A DNA stretch of 64,000 nucleotides from Rhodospirillales bacterium (lineage in GTDB: Bacteria > Pseudomonadota > Alphaproteobacteria > Rhodospirillales > Casp-alpha2): positions 124,001 to 188,000 of the forward strand of contig JAEPMA010000005.1 in NCBI GenBank assembly GCA_017644185.1, written 5' to 3'. Both the position numbers and the translations under genes were made by a program. The notes below the pieces were generated by a model. The model was not told the origin of the DNA and made no database searches. It saw only the letters and a list, made by a program, of their open reading frames with translations. How positions within the stretch are numbered: the stretch's first letter is position 1; each line of letters opens with the position of its first letter. Shown one piece after another: positions 46,153-54,599 of the stretch.

Positions 46153-46872
46153 CTACTTCCCCAAGGCCTGCGCGGTCAGATCCGACAGCGCCTGCTTCTG
46201 ATTTCCGGCGTCGTCGAAATTGTTCGGATCGAGCCAGGTTTCGAAGGCGTCTTTCAGCGCCGGCCATTCGGTATCCAGAATCGAGAACCACGCCGTATCC
46301 CGGTTGCGCCCCTTGTAGATCGTGCACTGGCGGAACACGCCCTCGAACGTGAAGCCTAAGCGCGCCGCAGCCGCCTTGGATTTGGCGTTGGCGTTGTCGC
46401 ACTTCCATTCGTATCGGCGGTAACCGAGTTCATCGAAGACACGCGCCATCATTAGATACATGGCCTCCGTCGCCGCGACCGTGCGTTGGAGGAGGGGAGA
46501 GTAATTAATATGCCCGACTTCGATAGAACCGACGGCGGGTTCGATCCTCAGATAGCTCGCAACACCGACGGCTTTTCCACTCTTAAGATCGATGATCGCA
46601 TGAAACAACGGATCGTTACCCATGGCATCCTTTTCGACCCAGTTTCTGTACCCGTCCTCGCTGTCGAACGGCCCGTAGCCCAGATACGTCCAGATACGCC
46701 CTTCGGTGTCCGAAATGTTGGCGGCATGGAGGTCGGTAGCGTGCTTGGCGGGATCCAAGGGTTCCAACCGGCAAGTCCGACCCTGCATGGGCGTCCGGGG
46801 AGGCGGGCTGCTGGGCTTCCAATCCGGTAAGGGGAAGCCGATCGGCTGGCCAAGTGCGTTGGTATGGGTCAT
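46153..46872 (-). CDS. GNAT-family N-acetyltransferase (RimJ/RimL-like)
   Basis: A 239-residue acetyltransferase of the GNAT fold, predicted to move an acetyl group from acetyl-CoA to an amine. The region VGVASYLRIEPAVGSIEVGHINYSP forms the central strands, and the segment around QRTVAATEAMYLM contributes to acetyl-CoA binding; EWKCDNANAKSKAAAARLGF is the typical C-terminal helix of RimJ/RimL-type enzymes. The acceptor is unknown. I start at the ATG at 46872 (MTHTNALG) behind TTGGAGATTTCG. Single gene, converging on dnaE. Confidence 0.87.
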   Translation of the reverse strand: MTHTNALGQPIGFPLPDWKPSSPPPRTPMQGRTCRLEPLDPAKHATDLHAANISDTEGRIWTYLGYGPFDSEDGYRNWVEKDAMGNDPLFHAIIDLKSGKAVGVASYLRIEPAVGSIEVGHINYSPLLQRTVAATEAMYLMMARVFDELGYRRYEWKCDNANAKSKAAAARLGFTFEGVFRQCTIYKGRNRDTAWFSILDTEWPALKDAFETWLDPNNFDDAGNQKQALSDLTAQALGK

Positions 46873-46928
46873 CGAAATCTCCAAGTTTGAATTGGGTGGA
46901 AAATGCCCCTCAGAACGGCAAACCAAAA

Positions 46929-46942
46929 GGGCCATTTGGCCC
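46929..46942. promoter_or_regulatory. Palindrome upstream of the GNAT gene
   Basis: GGGCCA, TT, TGGCCC is a perfect inverted repeat 57 bases upstream of the GNAT start, with another TTGGCCC shortly downstream of it on the plus strand. Operator-like, unassigned. Confidence 0.35.
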
Positions 46943-47042
46943 ATTTACCGCAAATCATTGGCCCAAGGTCACACTTCGTAACCAACGGGACTATTCACCG
47001 CCGGCCAGGTTCCGGCTAATATAGCGGTAGAAGGAAAGGCAA

Positions 47043-47279
47043 ATGGGCCCTGAAACCGCTGATATCCTGAGATTTTTAGCATTCGGCATGGTCTGGTTGT
47101 TCCCGGTGGCGCTGGTCATTGCCGTGCTCGGCTTCGCCAATGCGGACGCGAAATCAAGACGCGAAGATCTAGGCCCCAATGTGGTCGCCTTTCCGACGCC
47201 GAAACCGCCCCAAACCGAAATGAAGCCAAACTGGCTGTCTCGCTTAAAGCGGCTTGCATTCCCCGCCCGCAACAGGTAA
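47043..47279 (+). CDS. Small membrane protein of unknown function
   Basis: A 78-residue reading frame with one clear transmembrane helix (about 10-33, FLAFGMVWLFPVALVIAVLG) and a basic, proline-containing cytoplasmic tail ending in RLKRLAFPARNR. A ribosome site GGAAAGG lies at good spacing before the ATG. It is divergent from the GNAT gene and precedes rpsB. I recognise no family; the hydrophobic helix plus ribosome site make it more likely real than chance. Confidence 0.55.
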   Translation: MGPETADILRFLAFGMVWLFPVALVIAVLGFANADAKSRREDLGPNVVAFPTPKPPQTEMKPNWLSRLKRLAFPARNR

Positions 47280-47314
47280 ACCACGCGCGATTTCACACGC
47301 AGGTTATGCGGCCG

Positions 47315-47367
47315 TTCATGCAAATTCATGAACAATGTCGTTCCGGTGCCGGATTTCCGGCCACACC
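47315..47367 (+). promoter_or_regulatory. rpsB leader with palindrome and hairpin
   Basis: A perfect inverted repeat TTCATG-CAAATT-CATGAA (47315-47332) is followed by a hairpin, GCCGG-ATTT-CCGGC (47348-47361), extended by GGTG/CACC. The structured leader before rpsB may mediate S2 autoregulation, as known for rpsB in other bacteria; this is inference. Confidence 0.4.
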
Positions 47368-47400
47368 TGCGGAGGCTTAACCGGAGAAGGAAAAAGGCTT

Positions 47401-48258
47401 ATGGCGCTTCCCGATTTCACGATGCGTCAGCTTCTGGAAGCTGGCGTTCACTTTGGTCACAATACCCGCCGCTGGAACCCCAAGATGGCTCCGTACATCT
47501 TCGGCGACCGTAACGGCATCCACATTATCGATCTGCAGCAGACCGTTCCGTTGCTTCACCAGGCAATGGTTGCCGTTCGCGACGTCACCAAACGCGGTGG
47601 CCGCGTGCTGTTCGTCGGCACCAAGCGCCAGGCGCAGAAGCGTGTCGCCGAAGCCGCCAAGCGTTGCGGTCAGTACTACGTCAATCACCGCTGGCTCGGT
47701 GGCATGCTGACCAACTGGCGGACGATCTCCAACTCGATCAAACGTCTCAAGGATCTGGAGGAAATGCTCGGCAACGAAGCGGAAATCCAGGGCCTCACCA
47801 AGAAAGAACAGCTGATGCTGACGCGTGAGCAGGAAAAGCTCGAACGCGCGCTTGGTGGTATCAAGGACATGGGCGGTCTGCCGGACATTCTGGTCATCAT
47901 CGACACGACCAAGGAAGATATCGCCATCAATGAAGCCAACAAGCTGGGCATCCCGGTCGTCGGCGTCATCGATTCCAACGCCGATCCGGACGGCATCACG
48001 CATCCGGTCCCGGGCAACGACGACGCGATCCGCGCCATCGGGCTCTACTGCGACCTGATGGTCGGCTCGGTGCTTGACGGCATCCAGGCTGAAATCGGCG
48101 TTTCGGGCGGGGACATCGGTGCGAGCGAAGAACCGGCGGAAGAACTGCCGGCCGAGCCGGAAGCCGCCGTTGTCGCCGAAGCCTCGCCGGAAGCACCTGC
48201 CGAAGCTGCGGCTGAGGCACCTGCCGAAGCGCCTGCTGAAGAAGAAGCCAAGGCCTGA
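47401..48258 (+). CDS. rpsB: 30S ribosomal protein S2
   Basis: Small-subunit ribosomal protein of 285 residues. The start [20 protein letters not shown] and the [10 protein letters not shown] segment are diagnostic. The last 45 or so residues form an Ala/Glu/Pro-rich acidic tail (with repeated AEAPAE units) beyond the usual S2 core; such tails are frequent in alphaproteobacteria. I start at the ATG at 47401 behind CCGGAGAAGGA; upstream open codons are leader. The rpsB-tsf-pyrH-frr order is conserved. Confidence 0.97.
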   Translation: MALPDFTMRQLLEAGVHFGHNTRRWNPKMAPYIFGDRNGIHIIDLQQTVPLLHQAMVAVRDVTKRGGRVLFVGTKRQAQKRVAEAAKRCGQYYVNHRWLGGMLTNWRTISNSIKRLKDLEEMLGNEAEIQGLTKKEQLMLTREQEKLERALGGIKDMGGLPDILVIIDTTKEDIAINEANKLGIPVVGVIDSNADPDGITHPVPGNDDAIRAIGLYCDLMVGSVLDGIQAEIGVSGGDIGASEEPAEELPAEPEAAVVAEASPEAPAEAAAEAPAEAPAEEEAKA

Positions 48259-48272
48259 CGAACGTAGTCGGT

Positions 48273-48297
48273 ATGGGGGCCGCTTAGCGGTCCCCAT
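48273..48297 (+). terminator. Hairpin between rpsB and tsf (possible attenuator)
   Basis: An 11-bp stem (ATGGGGGCCGC pairs with GCGGTCCCCAT, one G-T pair) around TTA. Only a short CTTTTG follows, so termination is probably partial, which could set the S2 to EF-Ts ratio. Confidence 0.5.
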
Positions 48298-48339
48298 CAC
48301 CTTTTGACACGCTAACTCATTCGGACTGAAGGAAGAACA

Positions 48340-49269
48340 ATGGCTGAGATCACTGCAGCATTGGTTAAGGAACTGCGCGAGAAAAGTGGCGCAGGCATGA
48401 TGGATTGCAAAAAGGCACTCTCTGAAAACGATGGCGACCTTGAAGCCGCGGTTGACTGGCTGCGCACCAAGGGTCTCGCAGCGGCCGCCAAGAAGGCCGG
48501 CCGTGTCGCCGCAGAAGGCCTGGTCGCCGTGCACATTGACGGGACCAAGGGCGCTGTTTGCGAAGTCAACGCCGAAACGGATTTCGTCGCACGTAATGAC
48601 GCCTTTCAGGCGCTGGTTGCCAACGTCGCCAAGCTTGCCGTCGAGGCCGGCGACGACGTCGACACCCTCAACGCCATGGACTATCCGGGTACCGGTCGCA
48701 CGGTCGCCGAGGAAGTCACGCACAACGTCGCCACGATCGGCGAAAACATGAACATCCGCCGGATTGCCTCGCTTTCCGTCGAAAAGGGCGTATTGGCCAG
48801 CTACGTGCACAACCAGCTCGTGCCGGGCCTCGGCAAAATCGCCGTTCTCGTCGCACTGGAAAGCGAAGCCGGTACGGATGGTCTCGAAGAAGTCGGCAAA
48901 CAGATCGCCATGCACATCGCCGCGGCGCGTCCTCAGTCAATCGGCCGCGACGATCTCGACCAGGAAGCGGTCGAACGTGAGCGTCAGGTCCTGATCGAAC
49001 AAGCCCGCGAATCGGGCCGCCCTGACAACATCATCGAGAAGATGGTCGAAGGCCGCCTGCGCAAGTTCTACGAGGAAGTTTGCCTGCTTGAGCAGACCTT
49101 CGTGATCGACGGCGAAACCAAAGTCGAAAAGGTGGTCGAAGACGCCGGCAAGGCAGCCGGTGGCGCCGTGAAAGTCACGGGATTCAAGCTTTTCGTGCTG
49201 GGTGAGGGCATCGAGAAGAAAGAAGAAGACTTCGCCGCCGAAGTCGCAGCTGCCGCCGGCGGCAACTGA
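48340..49269 (+). CDS. tsf: Elongation factor Ts
   Basis: Guanine-nucleotide exchange factor that regenerates EF-Tu-GTP. The 309-residue protein has the UBA-like N-terminal domain, the [18 protein letters not shown] signature (9-26) and the core containing TDFVARND, the EF-Tu contact motif. Standard length. It follows rpsB across 81 bases with a hairpin and is followed by an intrinsic terminator. Confidence 0.98.
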   Translation: MAEITAALVKELREKSGAGMMDCKKALSENDGDLEAAVDWLRTKGLAAAAKKAGRVAAEGLVAVHIDGTKGAVCEVNAETDFVARNDAFQALVANVAKLAVEAGDDVDTLNAMDYPGTGRTVAEEVTHNVATIGENMNIRRIASLSVEKGVLASYVHNQLVPGLGKIAVLVALESEAGTDGLEEVGKQIAMHIAAARPQSIGRDDLDQEAVERERQVLIEQARESGRPDNIIEKMVEGRLRKFYEEVCLLEQTFVIDGETKVEKVVEDAGKAAGGAVKVTGFKLFVLGEGIEKKEEDFAAEVAAAAGGN

Positions 49270-49349
49270 TATCGGGTTCGGCGCGTTATCCACCGGATGA
49301 CGCGCCGATTTCCGGTCGTGACGGCCGGGAACCCTGATATACTGAAAAG

Positions 49350-49370
49350 AGGCCGTGATTCGGCCTTTTC
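49350..49370 (+). terminator. Intrinsic terminator of tsf
   Basis: AGGCCG (49350-49355) and CGGCCT (49361-49366) around TGATT, extended by A-T pairs and running into TTTCTTTT. Confidence 0.8.
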
Positions 49371-49419
49371 TTTTACACGTCCCTGACGTGTTCGGTTATC
49401 ATTTGGACAGGGAGAGGGA

Positions 49420-50148
49420 ATGAGTACACCCAAACAATTCAAGCGTGTACTGCTTAAACTGTCCGGAGAAGCCCTCATGGGGGATCAGGGCTTCGGCCTC
49501 GATTCCGACACCGTCGACCGTATTGCCGAAGAAGTAAAATCCGTCCACGAAAACGGCGTGGAAGTCTGTCTCGTCATCGGCGCCGGCAATATCTTCCGTG
49601 GCGTCTCGCTTGCGGCTGCCAATATCGAACGGACCACCGGCGATTACATGGGCATGCTGGCAACGGTCCTGAACGCACTCGCTATGCAGAGCATGTTGGA
49701 GAGTAAGGGCGTTACGACCCGTGTGCTTTCCGCCATCCCGATGTCGGCGGTATGTGAGCCCTATATCCGCCGCCGCGCCGTTCGTCATATGGAGAAGGGC
49801 CGCGTCGTGATCTTTGCCGCGGGGACCGGAAATCCATTTTTCACGACCGATACCGCCGCCGCATTGCGCGCCGTCGAAATGAACTGCGATGCGCTTTTGA
49901 AGGGAACTCAGGTCGACGGCGTCTATTCCGCCGATCCGAAGAAAGATTCATCGGCCGAGCGTTACGAGCACCTCAGCTACCAAGAGGTTCTGACCCGGAA
50001 TTTGAAGGTGATGGACACGTCGGCGATCGCCCTCGCACGCGAAAACGCGGTTCCCATTTTGGTCTTTTCCATTCACAATCCCGGCGCATTCGCCGACGTC
50101 GTCGCCGGGAAGGGAACGTTTACGACTATTTCTGACAATCAAGATTGA
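49420..50148 (+). CDS. pyrH: Uridylate kinase
   Basis: Phosphorylates UMP to UDP, a hexameric amino-acid-kinase-fold enzyme. The 242-residue protein has KLSGEALMG (8-16), the nucleotide-binding GAGNIFRG and the conserved [12 protein letters not shown] segment. Ribosome site GGGAGAGGG precedes the ATG at 49420. Followed by frr after 11 bases. Confidence 0.97.
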   Translation: MSTPKQFKRVLLKLSGEALMGDQGFGLDSDTVDRIAEEVKSVHENGVEVCLVIGAGNIFRGVSLAAANIERTTGDYMGMLATVLNALAMQSMLESKGVTTRVLSAIPMSAVCEPYIRRRAVRHMEKGRVVIFAAGTGNPFFTTDTAAALRAVEMNCDALLKGTQVDGVYSADPKKDSSAERYEHLSYQEVLTRNLKVMDTSAIALARENAVPILVFSIHNPGAFADVVAGKGTFTTISDNQD

Positions 50149-50159
50149 GGGAGGCGTTG

Positions 50160-50723
50160 ATGAGCGACATCAACGGCACACGTAAAGACATCGATCACCG
50201 AATGGCGCGAGCCGTGGAAGTCCTGCTGGAGGAATTCGGCGGTCTGAGAACCGGCCGCGCCGCAGCCAGCCTATTGGACCCGATCCAGGTCAATTGCTAT
50301 GGGGCGAACATGCCGCTCAACCAGGTCGGCAGTGTTTCGGTACCGGAAGCCCGCATGCTGTCGATTCAGGTTTGGGACAAGTCCAACGTAAAAGCCGTTG
50401 AAAAGGCGATCATCGATTCCGGACTTGGCCTCAATCCCGCCGTGGACGGGACTTTGGTCCGCATTCCGATCCCGCCGCTCAGCGAGGAACGCCGCCAGGA
50501 ACTGGTCAAAGTCGCCGGCAAGTATGCCGAAGAAGCCAAAGTCGCGGTCCGCAACGTGCGGCGCAGTGCCCTCGACGACCTTAAAAAGGCCGAAAAGGAC
50601 GGGGACATTCCTCAGGATGCGCTTCACGATTATTCGGAAGAGGTGCAGGAACTGACGGACAAGCACATCGCCGACATCGACGAAGCGCTGGCCAACAAAG
50701 AGCAGGAGATCATGCAGGTCTGA
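50160..50723 (+). CDS. frr: Ribosome recycling factor
   Basis: Splits post-termination ribosomes together with EF-G. The 187-residue protein has the tRNA-like two-domain layout, with [13 protein letters not shown] (29-41) near the hinge and the C-terminal basic helix region [14 protein letters not shown] start at the ATG at 50160 (MSDINGTRK) behind GAGGGAGG; a TTG at 50145 overlapping pyrH is less likely. Two bases before uppS. Confidence 0.97.
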   Translation: MSDINGTRKDIDHRMARAVEVLLEEFGGLRTGRAAASLLDPIQVNCYGANMPLNQVGSVSVPEARMLSIQVWDKSNVKAVEKAIIDSGLGLNPAVDGTLVRIPIPPLSEERRQELVKVAGKYAEEAKVAVRNVRRSALDDLKKAEKDGDIPQDALHDYSEEVQELTDKHIADIDEALANKEQEIMQV

Positions 50724-50725
50724 CC

Positions 50726-51463
50726 ATGAGCATTGCACCGCTCACCACGACTGCCGATAGCCCTGTACCCGTCCATGTCGCCATCATCATGGACGGCAAT
50801 GGCCGGTGGGCGAATGCGCGAGGTAAGCCGCGGTCGATGGGCCATAAGGCCGGTGCCGAAGCCGTCAGACGGACGCTAGAATCCGCTGCAGAAATGGGCG
50901 TCAAATATTTGACTTTGTTCAGTTTTTCGTCCGAAAACTGGAAGCGTCCCGCTGCGGAAATTGCCGACCTGATGGGGTTGCTTCGGCTTTATCTGAAGAA
51001 AGAAGTTGATGCTCTCTGCGAAAAAGGCGCGCGGCTCCGGGTCATCGGTGATCGCTCGCGCCTCGCCGCCGATATCGTCGACGCCATTGAAGACGCCGAA
51101 CGGCGTACGGCTGAGAATACCCGTATCACACTCGTCCTCGCGATCAGCTATGGCGCCCGTGACGAACTCACCCATGCGGCCCGGGTCCTTGCCGAAAAAG
51201 CCGCACGCGGCGAGATCGCGCCGGCCGATATCGACGAGAATCTGTTTGAGGCCGCCCTTTATACTCAAGGCATCCCCGATCCGGATTTGCTGATCCGGAC
51301 GAGTGGTGAAAAGCGCATCAGCAATTTCCTGCTGTGGCAGCTCGCATACGCCGAATTCGTTTTTATCGACAAGCACTGGCCGGATTTCGATGCCGATGAC
51401 CTGGCCCATGCGATCAAGGAGTACGGGCGACGTGAACGCCGCTTCGGCACCAGTCACACCTGA
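50726..51463 (+). CDS. uppS: Undecaprenyl diphosphate synthase (di-trans,poly-cis)
   Basis: Condenses isopentenyl diphosphate units to the C55 lipid carrier for peptidoglycan and O-antigen. The 245-residue cis-prenyltransferase has the catalytic aspartate D23 in IIMDGNGRWA, the FSSENWKRP substrate segment and the C-terminal DLLIRTSGEKRISNFLLWQ. The gene end overlaps the beginning of the cdsA frame. Confidence 0.96.
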   Translation: MSIAPLTTTADSPVPVHVAIIMDGNGRWANARGKPRSMGHKAGAEAVRRTLESAAEMGVKYLTLFSFSSENWKRPAAEIADLMGLLRLYLKKEVDALCEKGARLRVIGDRSRLAADIVDAIEDAERRTAENTRITLVLAISYGARDELTHAARVLAEKAARGEIAPADIDENLFEAALYTQGIPDPDLLIRTSGEKRISNFLLWQLAYAEFVFIDKHWPDFDADDLAHAIKEYGRRERRFGTSHT

Positions 51464-52121
51464 TTCCCGCTTGTCCGGCACTATGTTGCGCACCGTTTCC
51501 GCGGTGGTGATGATGGTTCCCGCACTTGCGGCAGTTTATTTCGGCCCCCCCTGGTTCACGGCCCTGGTTCTGGCCGGTGCAGCCGTCATGGGGTGGGAAT
51601 GGTCACGCATGTGCAGAGGTGACGCGAAATGGATGGCGGCCGGTGTATTTTACATCGCGGTTCCCGCCGGCATTCTGATCTGGCTTCGGGCAGACGCCAT
51701 GCCGGGCATGATCACGATCCTGTGGTTGTTCGCGGTCGTGTGGAGCGCCGATATCGGCGCCTACATCAGTGGCCGTTTGATCGGCGGACCGAAGCTGGCC
51801 CCCCGCATCAGCCCGAAAAAGACCTGGGCCGGTTTCATTGGCGGGGTTGCCTGCGCGGCGGTGATTGCCGGAGGCTTTGCCGTCTACTGGGAGGAATCGC
51901 CCGTGTCCCTCGCTTTGTGGGGCACCGTGGTTGCCATCGCCAGTCAGGCCGGCGATTTGTTTGAGAGTGCGGTCAAACGGCATTTCGGGATCAAGGATAG
52001 CTCCTCGCTGATTCCGGGCCATGGCGGCGTACTCGACCGGGTCGACGCGCTGGTCGCGGGCGCGGTGGCAATCGCGTTATTGAAGACAACGCTGGGTCGG
52101 AGCGCGATGCCATGGCTGTAA
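51432..52121 (+). CDS. cdsA: Phosphatidate cytidylyltransferase
   Basis: Makes CDP-diacylglycerol, the precursor of membrane phospholipids. The signature SAVKRHFGIKDSSSLIPGHG followed by GVLDRVD is intact near the C-terminus. About five to six helices are seen, fewer than in the 280-residue E. coli enzyme, because the protein is only 229 residues from the GTG at 51432 (behind AAGGAG) or 212 from the ATG at 51483. The start is uncertain; I chose the GTG because it has a ribosome site and overlaps uppS by 32 bases. Dxr begins inside its end. Confidence 0.9.
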   Translation: MNAASAPVTPDSRLSGTMLRTVSAVVMMVPALAAVYFGPPWFTALVLAGAAVMGWEWSRMCRGDAKWMAAGVFYIAVPAGILIWLRADAMPGMITILWLFAVVWSADIGAYISGRLIGGPKLAPRISPKKTWAGFIGGVACAAVIAGGFAVYWEESPVSLALWGTVVAIASQAGDLFESAVKRHFGIKDSSSLIPGHGGVLDRVDALVAGAVAIALLKTTLGRSAMPWL

Positions 52122-53308
52122 TCAAACCCGTCACCGCCGACAACAGCGCCGAAAGATCGGTGACCGTCCTCGGATCCACCGGATCGGTCGGCTGCAACAC
52201 GATTGATCTGATCCGCCGCTCACCTGAACGTTTCCGAGTCGATACCCTCACCGGCAATAATAACGTCGAGCTTCTCGCCCAACAGGCCATCGAGGTCGGC
52301 GCGGCACTCGCTGTTATTGCCGACGAAAGCCGTTATCAGGACTTGAAATCGGCTCTTGCCGGTACCGGGATCGAAGCCGCCGCCGGACGCCGGGCGTTGG
52401 TCGAAGCGGCCATGCGGCCGACCGACTGGGTGATGGCGGCAATTGTCGGCGCGGCCGGTCTCGCGCCGACACTCGAAGCCGTGCGCCGCGGCGCCGTCGT
52501 CGGGCTCGCCAACAAGGAGTGCCTGGTTTCGGCGGGTGAATTCTTCTGTCGCGAAGTGGCCGGCGCCGATGCGCGCCTGATCCCCGTCGATTCGGAACAC
52601 AGCGCAATCTATCAGGTATTCGATTTTGAGCGCCCTGAAAGAATCGAGAAGATTATTCTCACCGCTTCCGGCGGGCCGTTCCGTGAGAGAACATTGGACA
52701 CCCTGACCGAAGTAACGCCAGCTGAGGCCGTCGCACATCCGAACTGGTCCATGGGCGCCAAGATATCGGTCGATTCCGCGACCATGATGAACAAAGGCCT
52801 CGAGCTGATCGAAGCGTTTCACCTGTTCCCCGTTTCCAGTGAGCAGATCGACATTCTCGTGCACCCTCAATCAGTCATTCACAGCATGGTCGAATATGTC
52901 GACGCCTCCGTGCTGGCGCAGCTCGGCACGCCCGACATGCGCACTCCGATCGCCTTCGCGCTCGCCTGGCCGGATCGGATGGAGGCGCCGTCACCACGCC
53001 TTAAGCTCGAGGATATCGCCACCCTGAGCTTCGAAGCACCGGATCCAGTAAGATTTCCGGCGCTCCGCCTGGCGCGAGAGGCGCTCGACATCGGCGGTTC
53101 TGCACCAACGGTCCTCAACGCATCCAACGAGATCGCCGTAAACGCCTTCCTCAAAAACGGCCTCGGATTCCTCGATATCGCAAAGGTCGTCGAGGAAACG
53201 ATGAGCCGGATGCCACGCCAGAACCTGTCGTCACTCGAAGACGTTTACGCCGTCGATGAGGACGCGCGGCGTATCGCGACCGAACTAACCGACGCAATCA
53301 TCGGATAA
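52112..53308 (+). CDS. dxr: 1-deoxy-D-xylulose 5-phosphate reductoisomerase
   Basis: Second enzyme of the MEP isoprenoid pathway, NADPH-dependent. The 398-residue protein has the dinucleotide loop GSTGSVG (16-22), the metal and substrate segment VDSEHSAIYQ and MNKGLELIEA. It supplies isopentenyl diphosphate to the UppS reaction encoded two genes upstream. It overlaps cdsA by ten bases. Confidence 0.97.
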   Translation: MAVIKPVTADNSAERSVTVLGSTGSVGCNTIDLIRRSPERFRVDTLTGNNNVELLAQQAIEVGAALAVIADESRYQDLKSALAGTGIEAAAGRRALVEAAMRPTDWVMAAIVGAAGLAPTLEAVRRGAVVGLANKECLVSAGEFFCREVAGADARLIPVDSEHSAIYQVFDFERPERIEKIILTASGGPFRERTLDTLTEVTPAEAVAHPNWSMGAKISVDSATMMNKGLELIEAFHLFPVSSEQIDILVHPQSVIHSMVEYVDASVLAQLGTPDMRTPIAFALAWPDRMEAPSPRLKLEDIATLSFEAPDPVRFPALRLAREALDIGGSAPTVLNASNEIAVNAFLKNGLGFLDIAKVVEETMSRMPRQNLSSLEDVYAVDEDARRIATELTDAIIG

Positions 53309-53396
53309 CACTGGTATTTTCACCTGCCACATGTTGACGGCTGAGCCGGACACGCGCATATCTGGTAGGGAAAAATCAAACGATTAAAGGCTGATA

Positions 53397-54530
53397 ATGG
53401 AATTCGATACCATCAACACCGTGCTCTGGTTCCTGGTCGTGCTGTCGATCATCGTGTTCGTCCACGAATGGGGACACTATTGGGTGGCACGCCGCAACGG
53501 CGTCCGTGTTGAGGTGTTTTCCATCGGCTTCGGCCCAGAAATTTTCGGCTGGTACGATAAGGCCGGGACTCGGTGGCGCGTAAGTGCGGTACCATTGGGC
53601 GGCTACGTTAAGATGTTCGGCATGGCCGAGGAAGGCGAGGCGGACAGCGCCCAGTCGTTCCTGGAAAAAGGCGCCGGTGACAAACCCGAAGGGCCGCACG
53701 AACTTTCCGAAGACGAGAAAAAGGTCTCGTTCGCCCACAAGACCGTTGGCCAGCGCGCCGCCATCGTGTTCGCGGGGCCCGCCATCAATTTCTTGTTCGC
53801 CATGCTGGTTCTTGCTGTGATCGCGGTTTCGGTGGGTGTCCCCAAAGTCGAGGTTTCGGTCGGCGAGGTGATGGACAATTCCGCCGCCGCAGCATCGGGC
53901 ATGCAGGCCGAAGACGTGCTGGTCAGCCTTAACGGCGCAAAAATCGACAATCCCGGTGTGGTGCAGGAAGTCGTATCGGCGAACCCCGGCGAACGCCTGC
54001 CGCTCGTCGTACTTCGCGACGGCCGTGAGATCGAACTCAGTGTGACGCCGGAAGCCGTGGATCAGGACGGTGCAACCGTTGGGCGGCTTGGAATCAGGAT
54101 GCAGGGCGTGATCGGCGAGCACCAGCGTCTCAATCCTTTCTCTGCCGCATGGTTCGGTATCGAAAAAACGGCGATGATCACGGGCCAGGCCCTCGACAAT
54201 ATCGGCAAGCTGTTGATCGGGCAGGGCAACTTCAAGGACCTTGGGGGCCCGATTGCCATCGCACAAATGTCGGGTCAGGCGGCGGAGCAGGGCGCACTGC
54301 AGTTGTTCTTCTTCATGGCCGTGTTGTCGATCAATCTTGGGTTGATCAACCTGTTTCCGATCCCGATTCTCGACGGGGGGCATCTGTTGTTCATGGGAAT
54401 CGAGGCCATTCGCGGCCGCCCGTTGGGCGAACGTGCGCAAGAATACGGTTTCCGAATTGGTCTGGCTTTGGTATTGATTCTCATGGTATCAGTCACCTGG
54501 AACGATATCGTGAGAGTTTTAGGACTCTAG
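53397..54530 (+). CDS. rseP: RIP metalloprotease RseP, site-2 protease family
   Basis: Intramembrane zinc protease that cleaves membrane anti-sigma factors and signal-peptide remnants. The 377-residue protein has the zinc motif HEWGH (H23, E24, H27) in the first helix and the third ligand D326 in PILDGGHLL. One PDZ domain is visible (about 120-205), where E. coli RseP has two. A possible promoter, TTGACG (53334) with a weak -10 at 53357, lies upstream. It heads the outer-membrane segment. Confidence 0.95.
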   Translation: MEFDTINTVLWFLVVLSIIVFVHEWGHYWVARRNGVRVEVFSIGFGPEIFGWYDKAGTRWRVSAVPLGGYVKMFGMAEEGEADSAQSFLEKGAGDKPEGPHELSEDEKKVSFAHKTVGQRAAIVFAGPAINFLFAMLVLAVIAVSVGVPKVEVSVGEVMDNSAAAASGMQAEDVLVSLNGAKIDNPGVVQEVVSANPGERLPLVVLRDGREIELSVTPEAVDQDGATVGRLGIRMQGVIGEHQRLNPFSAAWFGIEKTAMITGQALDNIGKLLIGQGNFKDLGGPIAIAQMSGQAAEQGALQLFFFMAVLSINLGLINLFPIPILDGGHLLFMGIEAIRGRPLGERAQEYGFRIGLALVLILMVSVTWNDIVRVLGL

Positions 54531-54599
54531 GCCTAAGGTCTTGAATCCGAATGTGTAAACGCTCGGCGGCAGTCAGGCCGGGCGGTTGGGGAGAATACA

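Noticed and set aside
47377-48915. 512-residue open frame on the minus strand
   Set aside because: Spans the opposite strand of both rpsB and tsf and the gap between them; no domain can be recognised.
49286-49294. Second DnaA box (TTATCCACC) between tsf and pyrH
   Set aside because: One mismatch to the consensus, isolated, and expected several times by chance in a window of this size.
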